This document shows, in pieces, positions 54,871 through 63,527 of a DNA stretch of 64,000 nucleotides. Every line of letters starts with the position of its first letter. The first letter of the stretch is position 1. A program made the position numbers and the translations under genes. The notes under the pieces were generated by a model. That model made no database searches. It was not told the DNA's origin and was given only the letters and a program-made list of their open reading frames with translations. Origin of the DNA: Nostoc sp. ATCC 43529 (GTDB lineage: Bacteria > Cyanobacteriota > Cyanobacteriia > Cyanobacteriales > Nostocaceae). The stretch lies in contig LWTK01000040.1 of the NCBI GenBank assembly GCA_003326205.1, positions 111,157 through 175,156 on the forward strand, read 5' to 3'.

Positions 54871-55467
54871 TTATTGAGGTGTAGCTGTGCGTCCTTGCTT
54901 GCCTAGCTTAACAAGGACAAAATAACTTAAATACAGCACATAAATGACTAAAGTGGTTATGCCAAGAAAGCCTAAAAACTCAGCTTTGCTATTAGCATGA
55001 AAATATTCTTTAAACATTAAAGGAGCCTCGAACCAAACCCGACAATAGGGTGTTTTGAGCGCACTGGCAGAAAAAGCACAATTTAAAAAAAGCGTAGAAG
55101 CTACTGCGCCTAAAAGACAATAAACAGTAATCGCCCAGCGCCAAGAAGTAAAAATAAACTTTAAAGATCCAGTGGTTTGATACTCAATTTCATCGTTGAT
55201 ATCCACCCAAAACCATAGCGAAATCGGGATCAAAATCTGAGCCATCAATGCAGAAATAAAGCTAACTGGATACTGGGCAATCATAAGATAAATAGTGATT
55301 GCTAGCAGGCTTGATACTCGCCAGTATATAGCTAATAACCGTTGTACGCCTTCTGCTTTTTGTACAAAAGCCCAAATTAGCAGAATCAGTGGAATAATTA
55401 CCAGAAATAATACTGCAAGTCGGTAATCAATCCAGACAAAAGGGCGAAACCAAACATTAAAATCCAT
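54871..55467 (-). CDS. DUF3177 family membrane protein
   Basis: 198 residues from ATG 55467 (MDFNVWFRPFVWIDYRLAVL), with about five hydrophobic helices (LFLVIIPLILLIWAFV, LLAITIYLMIAQYPVSFI, ALMAQILIPISLWFWV, ITVYCLLGAVASTLFL, FLGITTLVIYVLYLSYFVLV). Matches DUF3177, a small cyanobacterial membrane family of unknown function. The upstream TTG start (55482) is possible but adds only five residues. Confidence 0.78.
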   Translation of the reverse strand: MDFNVWFRPFVWIDYRLAVLFLVIIPLILLIWAFVQKAEGVQRLLAIYWRVSSLLAITIYLMIAQYPVSFISALMAQILIPISLWFWVDINDEIEYQTTGSLKFIFTSWRWAITVYCLLGAVASTLFLNCAFSASALKTPYCRVWFEAPLMFKEYFHANSKAEFLGFLGITTLVIYVLYLSYFVLVKLGKQGRTATPQ

Positions 55468-55482
55468 AGTTTTTCTCAACAA

Positions 55483-55933
55483 GATAATTGCAGGATGATT
55501 TAGAATTTAGAATTCAGATGACTTCTGTTTTGATAGACCATTTCTAATCAAAAGGGAAGAACCATAACTGATACAAATCTACGTTGTAAACCGTAATTTT
55601 CAGTTGAAGAGAGTAGGCAGTAGGGAGTATAAATATCTAAATTACGTAAATGACATATAAATTTGTATGAGAAATTTTTGTTCAAGTCAATCAACTCTGA
55701 CATACTTCTAAGCTATTAACTATAGCAATTCTATCCTAGTTGTCAAAATTACTTTTTTAACAACCCACTAAGGATGTAAAGAAGCAAAAGACTTAGAAAG
55801 AGAATATTTCATTACCTCAAGGATAATCCTAGCTTGGATGCTATGGGTTGATTTGCATTAGTGCGATCGCTTCCCAACCTATGCGGCTGAAAGTTTTTAC
55901 GTATAACACTATACAAACTGTACTATAAAATAC
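55483..55933. other. Non-coding region
   Basis: No supported gene. A HIP1-like site lies near 55862. Confidence 0.4.
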
Positions 55934-55969
55934 ATTTGTAGGGGCGCACAAATGCACGCCCCTACAAAT
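55934..55969. repeat. Palindromic GTAGGGGCG repeat
   Basis: ATTTGTAGGGGCG pairs with CGCCCCTACAAAT around a 10-nt loop. A shorter relative lies at 62170-62198. The rest up to 56375 shows no gene. Confidence 0.75.
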
Positions 55970-56375
55970 AGTTGATTTGTTACAAAGATTTTTGCAATCC
56001 GTATTACAAAATCAAATCTTGTAACTTAGCTAATTGATTTTCGGGAATTTTTTATTTGCCAAAACAGCAAGCAACTCGAAAATTCTATATTTTGATTTTG
56101 CACCTACTTACATGTAGTAGTATCAGGCAAAGTTGGAAAACTCACCCAACACCTATACATTTGGTAGTTTTGCACAAAAACTCCGACTTTTTTAGGGTGT
56201 AAAATTTTACTTTCCAAATGAGACTACATAATTTTACCAATTCTCTACCTGTTGGCAAGGACAGTGAAAAGGCGAGAGTGCCATTTTAGAGGGGTAGCTA
56301 TCTCAAGGCGCAAGATATCAGTAAATAGATCTTAGTTGCCTACTGACTAAACAAAAAATTCACTTGCCTCAATTT

Positions 56376-56621
56376 TTATTCGTCGTAAACTCGGCATTCA
56401 ATTGCTTCTGGGTTATCATCACAATACTGTTCCAAAGAGTTTTTTGGCTTGCTTTGGCGTTGGTGAGAAGCTTCGGCTTGCAATTCTTCTACTGCATCCC
56501 AAGCAGCAGCACACTCTGGTGAGTTGCTACCGTTGATATCACAGACAGTACGCGCCTGTTCTACTTCTTGTTGGATTTGTTCTTGGATGCCGTTTTTTGC
56601 TGTTTCTTGAATGTTTGTCAT
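56376..56621 (-). CDS. cp12: CP12 domain protein
   Basis: 81 residues. The N-terminal Cys pair lies in ARTVCDINGSNSPECAAAWD and the C-terminal pair in YCDDNPEAIECRVYDE; the central AWDAVEELQAEASHQR is the conserved CP12 core. CP12 is a disordered redox switch that ties GAPDH and phosphoribulokinase in the dark, stopping the Calvin cycle. Both Cys pairs are present, so the redox role should be intact. Confidence 0.94.
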   Translation of the reverse strand: MTNIQETAKNGIQEQIQQEVEQARTVCDINGSNSPECAAAWDAVEELQAEASHQRQSKPKNSLEQYCDDNPEAIECRVYDE

Positions 56622-56994
56622 TGTTTTAGTCTCGTTGTGTGTTGTTAGTACTAGTATAGAAAGACTTCAAAAATGGCAGTTTTTGGTTTTATTACTAACC
56701 ATTTTAACCACTTAGCTGATAATTAAGTTAGCGTTTGAGTCTATTGATTTCTAATCAATACAGCAAAGTGTGACATTTATAATGTATCCATCTTTATTTT
56801 TTAAGATTTTTTGGAATCGGTACTATAGATAGATAATCATACAATATATTTAGATGCATGTATTAGGGAATGACAACCCTGGTTTGCTGGGATGGTGAAT
56901 ACAAACAACTGGGGTCAACTCTTCTAGGATGCAATTCTTCCCAAAATTAAAAATCAAAAACTACTAGCCTAAAAGCAAAAGAAGCCCAAAACTC
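56622..56994. other. Spacer between cp12 and the FIST gene
   Basis: 373 bp, AT-rich, carrying two divergent promoters. No operator recognised. Confidence 0.4.
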
Positions 56995-58230
56995 ATGGCA
57001 GACCAAATGCAGTGGGCAAACGCCCTATCAACCCATCATTCATTGGAAGCAGCAGTCGCAGATGTGGTACAACGAGCTGTCTCATCGTTAACAGCACCTG
57101 CGGATTTAGGGCTGGTATTCATTTCGTCTGCTTTTACGAGTGAGTATTCTCGACTATTACCTTTGTTGGCTGAGAAGCTTTCTGTGCCGGTGCTAATTGG
57201 CTGTAGTGGTGGTGGTGTAATTGGCACAACAGCTAACGGAGAAACCCAAGAATTAGAAGCTGAACCAGCTATCAGTCTGACTTTAGCGCACCTTCCAGGG
57301 GTGGAGGTTCAGGTATTTCATGTTGTTGCTGAAGAATTACCTGACTTGGACAGTTCTCCAGATGCTTGGCTTGATTTAGTTGGTGTACCACCCTACCCCA
57401 CACCGCACTTCATTTTGCTTTCTAGTTCCTTCGCCTCTGGAATCAATGATTTGTTACAGGGGCTGGATTTTGCTTATCCAGGATCGGCAATAGTGGGGGG
57501 GCAAGCTAGTGGCGGAGGTATGGGCGGTCGTGTTGCCTTATTTTGTAAGGACGACTATGGCGATTTGGGTCAAAGCTTGTATCGTGAAGGAACTATTGGC
57601 ATAGCTTTGACTGGAAATATTGTTTTGGAAACGATTGTCGCCCAAGGATGCAGGCCTATTGGCAAACCGTTGCAAGTCACCAAAGCCGATCGCAATATCA
57701 TTCTAGAGTTAGATGAACAAGTGCCTTTAATAGTCTTACGAGATTTGATTGCCAGTCTCAGCGAACAGGAACGGACTTTAGCACAACACTCCTTGTTTGT
57801 GGGTGTGGCAATGGATGAATTTAAGCTAGCTTTACAACAGGGAGACTTTTTAATTCGCGGTATTCTTGGTGTCGATCCTACAGCAGGAGCGATCGCAATT
57901 GGCGATCGCGTTCGTCCCGGTCAAAGGCTGCAATTCCACCTCCGCGATGCCCAAGCCTCCGCCCAAGATTTAGAATTACTCCTCCAAAGCTATCAAGACC
58001 AACGCAACTGTGAACCCTCTGCCGCAGCTGCTTTGATGTTTGCCTGTCTCGGAAGAGGTGAAGGACTATATGGTAAACCCAATTTTGATTCGGAATTATT
58101 TAGGCGCTATATCAAAGATATTCCCGTAGGCGGCTTTTTCTGTGGCGGTGAAATCGGCCCTGTTGGCGGCAGAACCTTCTTACACGCCTATACTTCAGCA
58201 TTTGGAATTTGTCGGCAAAATCAGTCGTAA
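56995..58230 (+). CDS. FIST domain signal-transduction protein
   Basis: 411 residues with FIST_N (LGLVFISSAFTSEYSRLLPL, VPVLIGCSGGGVIGT) and FIST_C (FLIRGILGVDPTAGAIAIGD, ALMFACLGRGEGLYGKPNFD, GFFCGGEIGPVGGRTFLHAY) domains. FIST domains are thought to sense small ligands such as amino acids and work with kinases. No kinase is adjacent, so it probably acts in trans. Ends at the start of a long heptamer array. Confidence 0.9.
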   Translation: MADQMQWANALSTHHSLEAAVADVVQRAVSSLTAPADLGLVFISSAFTSEYSRLLPLLAEKLSVPVLIGCSGGGVIGTTANGETQELEAEPAISLTLAHLPGVEVQVFHVVAEELPDLDSSPDAWLDLVGVPPYPTPHFILLSSSFASGINDLLQGLDFAYPGSAIVGGQASGGGMGGRVALFCKDDYGDLGQSLYREGTIGIALTGNIVLETIVAQGCRPIGKPLQVTKADRNIILELDEQVPLIVLRDLIASLSEQERTLAQHSLFVGVAMDEFKLALQQGDFLIRGILGVDPTAGAIAIGDRVRPGQRLQFHLRDAQASAQDLELLLQSYQDQRNCEPSAAAALMFACLGRGEGLYGKPNFDSELFRRYIKDIPVGGFFCGGEIGPVGGRTFLHAYTSAFGICRQNQS

Positions 58231-58342
58231 GTTGGGAGTTGGGAGTTGGGAGTTGGGAGTTGGGAGTTGGGAGTTAGGAGTTGGGAGTTAGGAGTTAGGA
58301 GTTAGGAGTTGGGAGTTGGGAGTTGGGAGTTGGGAGTTGGAA
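58231..58342. repeat. Heptamer array, 16 units (GTTGGGA/GTTAGGA)
   Basis: Sixteen consecutive heptamers: six GTTGGGA, a run alternating with GTTAGGA, then four GTTGGGA and a degenerate last unit GTTGGAA. It begins exactly at the FIST stop codon. Complementary ACTCCTC-type heptamers follow at about 58365-58425. Confidence 0.9.
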
Positions 58343-58426
58343 GTTGAAATATCTAACTCTTCACTCGTGACTCCTGACTCCTCACTTCTTATTTTTAACT
58401 CCTCACTCCTCACTCCTCACTTTTAA

Positions 58427-59557
58427 CTACTCATTCCTATCCAGCAAGAGCGTGCTGTTATTATCAATCATAGTGACGGTTCCACCTGTGGCGATGCTTG
58501 AGTTGGGCTGTGAAGCAGCGTAAGTTTGAATGTAGCGGCGCACTTCTAGGGGGAAATGCGGGTAGTCTAACACGGCATCACCATCGGCAATAGTCGCCCA
58601 GAAGTCACGCAAACTAGGAGCTAATTCTTTTGCCTGTGATAGTGGTAAGTTTAATGGAGAGTGAGTTAGTAGTTTGATTAAAAATGGGAAAGAGCGATCG
58701 CCCATCCACTGCCGTGATGACTGCTGCAAGTTGGGAAAATCAGGCACTGACTCTACTCTATGGGATAAAATTTGCAACCATTCTCTACCTTGGTTATCCC
58801 GACGAAATTCTAGCACCCGATAAGGATGAGGATAGCTAACTAAAGAGCCGGTGGTAATATCATATACCCCTTTATCGTAAGCAACATCCTGAACGTGCAA
58901 ATGCCCAGTAAACACTAGCTTGACTCCGTAGCGGCTGAGTAACTGCAACAATTGGGCGGAATTGGCCAGCATATAGCGATTTGCTAGTGGGTGACGCGAT
59001 TGATTGGGTAAATGCTCAACCACATTATGATGCACCATCACCAAAATTAATTCATCACCAGATGCCGCCAGCACTTCTTCTAACCAGCGTAGCTGTTTGC
59101 TATCCAAACATCCCACCTGTTCGCCTTGGTCGTTAAAAGAGTTAGAATTCAGTCCAATCAGTTTGACTCCAGGTAGCAACTCACGAATGTAGTAAATCTG
59201 TCGTGGATCTTCATAGCCACACTTGGTGTAATAGTAGGGAAAATCCGCAAAAGCAATTGATTGCTCATTGGCCGACACTACGGGAACGTCATGATTGCCA
59301 GGAACAACATAGACGGGAAAAGGTAGCTGCGCTAAGCGTTGTTGCAACCAAGCGTGATTTTCAGCCTCGCCGTGCTGGGTTAAATCTCCTGGCAACAACA
59401 GAAAATCTAAATCGAGTTGTGTCAAATGTTCTAGTACACTTTCAAATGCTGAAATACTGACTTCCACAAGATGAAACCGACTAGGATGATTCCAGATTGT
59501 GTGGGGAAGTGCTAGGTGTAAGTCACTGACGATCGCAAACCGAAAATTGAGAGTCAT
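58427..59557 (-). CDS. Calcineurin-like metallophosphoesterase
   Basis: 376 residues. Dinuclear metal site motifs: IVSDLHL (D-x-H), LLPGDLTQHGEAEN (GD), VPGNHDVP (GNHD), MVHHNVVEH and FTGHLHVQD (GHxH). Close to the CpdA-type phosphodiesterases, but the substrate is not predictable. Its stop lies just after the STRR array, convergent with the FIST gene. Confidence 0.92.
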   Translation of the reverse strand: MTLNFRFAIVSDLHLALPHTIWNHPSRFHLVEVSISAFESVLEHLTQLDLDFLLLPGDLTQHGEAENHAWLQQRLAQLPFPVYVVPGNHDVPVVSANEQSIAFADFPYYYTKCGYEDPRQIYYIRELLPGVKLIGLNSNSFNDQGEQVGCLDSKQLRWLEEVLAASGDELILVMVHHNVVEHLPNQSRHPLANRYMLANSAQLLQLLSRYGVKLVFTGHLHVQDVAYDKGVYDITTGSLVSYPHPYRVLEFRRDNQGREWLQILSHRVESVPDFPNLQQSSRQWMGDRSFPFLIKLLTHSPLNLPLSQAKELAPSLRDFWATIADGDAVLDYPHFPLEVRRYIQTYAASQPNSSIATGGTVTMIDNNSTLLLDRNE

Positions 59558-59781
59558 CGATTTAGGAAAATGTTAAAAGGAGGAGCTAAAACAAGTCTTT
59601 TCCAAAAAGTATAACCCTTACTCAATCTTCCTGCTCAGCAGTGGGTCTATTTAACATTTGTACACATTGAGCATCGATTACACGCTATAGTAACAATTGA
59701 ATTCAAGGCTTATGAGATGCATTTAATCTGTAAAAATCAAAAAATTTGATTACTAAAAATTACGAATAAGGAGAAGAAATT

Positions 59782-60438
59782 TTGGCAGCAGTTCGAGTCC
59801 GCCAGCATGTTAATCCACTTGCCCAAAAGTATCAGACACCAGTAAGTCCTCTTGACTGGGAAAAAGTTTATGCAAAGCCAAATCAATCTCTACATTTAGA
59901 TATTGGCTGTGCTAAAGGACTTTTTTTATTGAATATGGCCAAAATAGAACCAAACTGGAATTTTTTGGGCTTAGAAATTCGGGAACCGCTGGTGGTGGAG
60001 GCGAATAAGTTGCGTTCTAAGTTAGATTTAACAAATTTGCATTACTTATTTTGCAATGTCAATAATTCCTTGGAATCGCTTTTATCTTCCCTACCTCCAG
60101 GAAGTTTACAGCGGGTAACAATTCAATTTCCCGATCCTTGGTTTAAAACCCGCCATGCTAAACGTCGTGTAGTCCAACCAGAATTAGTAGCAGAATTAGC
60201 TAATTATCTGGCAGTTGGGGGAGTTGTATTTCTGCAATCAGATATGGAATTTATCGCAGTGGAAATGCGCGATCGCTTTGCTGCTCACCCAGCTTATCAG
60301 AAAGTTGGTACAGAAGAATGGCTAGCCGAAAACCCGCTACCAGTGCCCACAGAACGAGAAATATATACTCAAAACAAGGGTGAACCTGTTTATCGGGCTT
60401 TGTTTGTCAGGCGAGAAGTTGAGAATCGAGAAGAATGA
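59782..60438 (+). CDS. trmB: tRNA (guanine-N7)-methyltransferase TrmB
   Basis: 218 residues starting at TTG 59782 with a clear ribosome site (AAGGAGAAG). Methylates G46 of tRNA variable loops with SAM. Motifs: HLDIGCAKGLFLLNMAKIEP (SAM site), FLGLEIREPLVVEA, FPDPWFKTRHAKRRV (catalytic family block) and FLQSDMEF. Full length. Confidence 0.94.
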   Translation: MAAVRVRQHVNPLAQKYQTPVSPLDWEKVYAKPNQSLHLDIGCAKGLFLLNMAKIEPNWNFLGLEIREPLVVEANKLRSKLDLTNLHYLFCNVNNSLESLLSSLPPGSLQRVTIQFPDPWFKTRHAKRRVVQPELVAELANYLAVGGVVFLQSDMEFIAVEMRDRFAAHPAYQKVGTEEWLAENPLPVPTEREIYTQNKGEPVYRALFVRREVENREE

Positions 60439-60731
60439 CACCGCCATCTCCAGACAAAAAAGTTTTCAGGGCATAAATGTTTTAGTTGCTGCTCAGAATT
60501 TGAATTGCTGCGATCGCTTTTGCTTTCATAGAGACAGCAATTTTCCCTTATCTCCCCATCTCCCCAGTCCCCTTGTCCTCTTCACTGGGACATAAAAGTT
60601 TTAGTTGTGTCGAAGGAAAAATTTTAACAATAGAGTCTACAATCTTCATTTTGCCTAAAATCGTAGAAGACAAAAGATTTCTTTTAGAGAAAACTGCACT
60701 CTTTAAGCTTAGTATTCATATTTGATAGCGT
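60439..60731. other. Spacer upstream of the RiPP-type kinase
   Basis: 293 bp with pyrimidine-rich repeats (CCCCATCTCCCCAGTCCCC) and no gene. Confidence 0.4.
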
Positions 60732-61934
60732 ATGACATTTATATTGAACTCCAACAATGTTTTCGATTATTTAGTTGAGCGTGACTTATTGACTCAATCA
60801 GAGCAATCTCTCACGAATATTGAGGCGATACCTGCAAAAAATTTTAATTTATTACTCAGCCTGTCAGACAGTGGTAAGCTTCTTGTGAAGCAAGAACGGT
60901 GCGATCGCGATGGAAAAACAGCAGGTGAGTTTTTAGATGAGTGGCGAATTCAAGAGTTATTACAAAAATTTCCGGAACTAAATTACACAAAGCCATTTTT
61001 GCCCGAAGTACTTGATTTTGATAGAAAAAATTCAATTATTGTCTTTAAATACCTAGATAATTATCGCGATTTAAACGATTTCTATATGAAGGGCAATATG
61101 TTCCCTCCAACAATAGCAGCAGCTATTGGTAGTTGTATAGCAACAATCCATCGCGAAACCTTCAATTGCCAAAAATATCAAGATTTCTTCTCTCAGAATT
61201 CCGACAATATAAAATCCGATCTGGTATTGCTTTTGATTCGGAAATTGGAGCAGATCAGCCCTGAAATTTTTGGTTTAGTACCTGCTGATGGATTGAAATT
61301 TTTCGCCCTTTATCAGCGATATGATAGCTTGGGACAAGCACTTAGAGAACTGAGTACAGCTTTTGCGCCGCGATGCATAACACACAATGACCTCAAGCTC
61401 AATAACATTCTATTGCATCACGAATGGGAGCATTCATTCCCGCAAGCCGAAGTATCGGGAAACAGTATTGTACGACTGATTGATTGGGAGCGATCGTCTT
61501 GGGGAGATCCAGCTTTCGATCTAGGTTCAATTATCGCCAGTTATCTGCAAATTTGGCTCAATAGCTTAATTGTTAGTAAAGAGATGACTATCGATGAATC
61601 TCTGCGCCTAGCTACCACTCCCCTGGAATCCTTGCAACCTTCTATTTATGCTCTGACTAGCGCTTATTTGGAGTCGTTTCCGGAAATTTTGGTTCACTAT
61701 CCTGATTTTATTCAGCGAGTTGTGCAATTTTCCGGTTTGGCATTGATTCAAGCAATTCAGTCCATAATTCAGTATCAAAAATCTTTCGGCAATATGGGTA
61801 TTTCTATGCTTCAAGTTGCTAAAAGTTTGTTGTGCCGTCCAGAGCAATCTATCCCTACCGTTTTTGGTACCACAGCAGCAGAACTAACCCGCCTAACTAG
61901 CTCTCGTACTGAAGTATTATCTAACACAATTTGA
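60732..61934 (+). CDS. Aminoglycoside-phosphotransferase-fold kinase, probable RiPP Ser/Thr-modifying enzyme
   Basis: 400 residues. The kinase core is visible: a Lys in KLLVKQERCDRDG, the catalytic loop CITHNDLKLNNILLHH (H-x-D-x4-N) and the metal site RLIDWERSSWGDPAFDLG. APH-fold kinases of this kind are found with HopA1-like proteins in class V lanthipeptide (LxmK type) and thioamitide (TvaC type) clusters, where they phosphorylate Ser/Thr in a precursor so that the phosphate can be eliminated. The four leader-bearing peptide genes start 498 bp downstream. The function is inferred from fold and context. A sugar, choline or drug kinase is the alternative. Confidence 0.7.
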   Translation: MTFILNSNNVFDYLVERDLLTQSEQSLTNIEAIPAKNFNLLLSLSDSGKLLVKQERCDRDGKTAGEFLDEWRIQELLQKFPELNYTKPFLPEVLDFDRKNSIIVFKYLDNYRDLNDFYMKGNMFPPTIAAAIGSCIATIHRETFNCQKYQDFFSQNSDNIKSDLVLLLIRKLEQISPEIFGLVPADGLKFFALYQRYDSLGQALRELSTAFAPRCITHNDLKLNNILLHHEWEHSFPQAEVSGNSIVRLIDWERSSWGDPAFDLGSIIASYLQIWLNSLIVSKEMTIDESLRLATTPLESLQPSIYALTSAYLESFPEILVHYPDFIQRVVQFSGLALIQAIQSIIQYQKSFGNMGISMLQVAKSLLCRPEQSIPTVFGTTAAELTRLTSSRTEVLSNTI

Positions 61935-62169
61935 TAACTTGCAGCAGTTTGGTTTCTAGATTTGGTAATTGTGAAAACAGATAATTGCAGATAAATTATT
62001 ATCTTTTATCAAGTTTCAGTAGATAACTAGTAAATTGCGTTATCTATCAAATAAGTTTTTGAGCATAAAAATCCTTGCAGCTTAGGTGAAATGACAGCCA
62101 TGTTATTTCACCATTTTTTATATATAGCGGTTACCACATGGGTGAGGTACAGAAAAAAAATAGATCCTC

Positions 62170-62198
62170 GTAGGGGCGCACAGCTGTAAAGCCCCTAC
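62170..62198. repeat. GTAGGGGC palindromic repeat
   Basis: GTAGGGGC pairs with GCCCCTAC across a 13-nt loop. Same family as 55934-55969. It lies in the 497-bp spacer between the kinase and peptide 1; the rest of the spacer shows only the palindrome at 62380-62397. Confidence 0.65.
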
Positions 62199-62379
62199 CC
62201 ATGTACCTAATTCAAATGAGAATCACTATAGTTGTGTTGTATGTAAAAATGTGAAGCATCAGATTTATTTAACTAGCAAATTAGAAACAACTAAAGATGA
62301 CAAAAAAGATGTATTAAAGGAATAAAAACTACTTGCTTATCTTAGCTAATCTATTAATTACTATGCCAACATTTAAGCA

Positions 62380-62397
62380 TGAACTAAAAAGTTCATC
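62380..62397. promoter_or_regulatory. Palindrome upstream of peptide gene 1 (shared with gene 4)
   Basis: ATGAACT-AAAA-AGTTCAT, 7-bp arms. The same 18 bases recur at 63528-63545, embedded in a longer similar block (TATG-CA--ATTTAA-CATGAAC), 35-41 bp before each ribosome site. It is a good candidate operator or promoter element for the peptide genes. Confidence 0.65.
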
Positions 62398-62431
62398 ATT
62401 CAATTGACTTTATTCAACTAGGAGAAATTTC

Positions 62432-62617
62432 ATGGCTACTATCAAAATTCACGACTTAAGTCCCGCTGGTTCTGAACTGTTTCAAGATTCTGAAAGCTTT
62501 CTCAATGAGCTAACAGATGCAGAACTGGGAGTACATGGCGGTAGAGCAGCAGAATCAGTCACTGTTACTATTAGCGTTACTTTAACAGTTACTTACTCTT
62601 GGTCTTGGACTTGGTAA
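62432..62617 (+). CDS. RiPP precursor peptide 1 (alternating core)
   Basis: 61 residues. Leader MATIKIHDLSPAGSELFQDS, then ESFLNELTDAELGVHGG (1-37, Gly-Gly end), core 38-61. In the core, residues 42, 44, 46 ... 60 are all Ser or Thr and residues 43 to 61 (odd) are V, V, I, V, L, V, Y, W, W, W. There is no Cys, so thioether rings cannot form. The double-glycine end suggests export by a peptidase-containing ABC transporter, which is not in the window. A ribosome site AGGAGAAA precedes the start. Product inferred, not shown. Confidence 0.85.
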   Translation: MATIKIHDLSPAGSELFQDSESFLNELTDAELGVHGGRAAESVTVTISVTLTVTYSWSWTW

Positions 62618-62635
62618 TTTTTTACTTTTACTTTA

Positions 62636-62669
62636 AAGACAGCCATATTTAGTAAAACTGTCTTTTTTG
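62636..62669 (+). terminator. Hairpin after peptide gene 1
   Basis: AAGACAG pairs with CTGTCTT across 15 nt, then TTTT. It lies inside the peptide operon, so it may attenuate rather than stop transcription. Confidence 0.7.
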
Positions 62670-62707
62670 TTCATAATTCACACATTATTTTTTGAGGATG
62701 AAAACTT

Positions 62708-62893
62708 ATGGCTACTATCAAAATTCATGACTTAAGTCCCGCTGGTTCTGACCTATTTCAAGATTCTGAAAGCTTTCTTAATGAACTCACAGATGAAGAA
62801 CTAGGAGTACATGGGGGTATGAGAGTAGCATCAGTGAGTATTAGTGTTACTGTAACAGTTACTTACTCTTGGACTTGGACTTGGGCTTTATAA
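62708..62893 (+). CDS. RiPP precursor peptide 2 (alternating core)
   Basis: 61 residues. The leader differs from peptide 1 at only two positions before the Gly-Gly. Core 38-61 starts MRVA, then residues 42 to 58 (even) are Ser or Thr, and odd ones are V, I, V, V, V, Y, W, W, W, ending AL. Same register as peptide 1, which supports selection for the alternation rather than chance. No Cys. Start ATG 62708 is the leader start; another ATG (62699, GATGAAAAC) is out of that frame. Confidence 0.85.
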   Translation: MATIKIHDLSPAGSDLFQDSESFLNELTDEELGVHGGMRVASVSISVTVTVTYSWTWTWAL

Positions 62894-62909
62894 TTTTTGA
62901 GTTTTACTT

Positions 62910-62944
62910 AAAGACGGTTCTGCTTGGCGGAACTGTCTTTTTTT
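62910..62944 (+). terminator. Hairpin after peptide gene 2
   Basis: AAGACGGTTC pairs with GGAACTGTCTT (one G-T type pair), then TTTTT. Homologous to the hairpins after peptide genes 1 and 3. Confidence 0.78.
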
Positions 62945-62980
62945 GTTCATACTTCACATAATATTTGAGGATGAAAACTT

Positions 62981-63148
62981 ATGGCTACTATCAAAATTCA
63001 TGACTTAAATCCCGCTGGCTCCGAACTATTTCAAGATTCTGAAAGCTTTCTCAATGAACTCACAGATGCAGAATTGGGAGTACAAGGAGGTTTTAGAACG
63101 CAATCATTCACTTATTGCTGGCCTGTGTCTTGGACTATTCCTTTGTAA
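62981..63148 (+). CDS. RiPP precursor peptide 3 (alternating core with Cys and Pro)
   Basis: 55 residues. Leader MATIKIHDLNPAGSELFQDS, then ESFLNELTDAELGVQGG. Core 38-55 is FRTQSFTYCWPVSWTIPL. Even positions 42-54 are S, T, C, P, S, T, P and odd positions 43-55 are F, Y, W, V, W, I, L, so the alternation is kept although the residues differ. It has the only Cys among the three full cores, so one thioether ring is possible here. It is too short for usual gene callers. Confidence 0.85.
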   Translation: MATIKIHDLNPAGSELFQDSESFLNELTDAELGVQGGFRTQSFTYCWPVSWTIPL

Positions 63149-63191
63149 TCTTTTGTAGATAATTCACACAATAATTTTTTAGTTTTACCTA

Positions 63192-63224
63192 AAAGACAGT
63201 TCTGCATAGCGGAACTGTCTTTTG
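63192..63224 (+). terminator. Hairpin after peptide gene 3
   Basis: AAAGACAGTTC pairs with GGAACTGTCTTT, then TTTTG. Same unit as the two upstream hairpins. Confidence 0.78.
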
Positions 63225-63376
63225 TCTATGTTTAGACAGAATTTGAGAATGATAACTGATATTTATGCATCACAACGAGCTAATTAATGCGGAACTGAGC
63301 AGACAAGAGAGATTAAACTTCTGTTTAGCCAGGAATTTTATGGTTAGATAACCTGACTTTTTCCGAAACTGATAAT

Positions 63377-63414
63377 CTGCTTGGATGGCGCATTATCTCC
63401 AAGCAGTTTTTTTC
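63377..63414 (+). terminator. Terminator closing the peptide 1-3 operon
   Basis: CTGCTTGGA pairs with TCCAAGCAG, followed by TTTTTTT. It is the strongest terminator of this region. Confidence 0.85.
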
Positions 63415-63527
63415 GGTCTGGATAGGATAGCTAACAGAAATAAAACATGACATAAAGGTTTTAGTTGTGCCCGATAAAGCATTGTGTTTTTGTTGTTTTA
63501 CTCAAATCAATATGTCAGTATTTAAAC

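Noticed and set aside
58231..58425. Possible CRISPR array
   Set aside because: The units are 7 bp tandem copies without spacers, so they are STRRs. No CRISPR array or cas gene was found in the window.
63265..63351. 28-codon open frame after peptide gene 3 (MHHNELINAELSRQERL)
   Set aside because: No double-glycine leader, no alternating core and no ribosome site.
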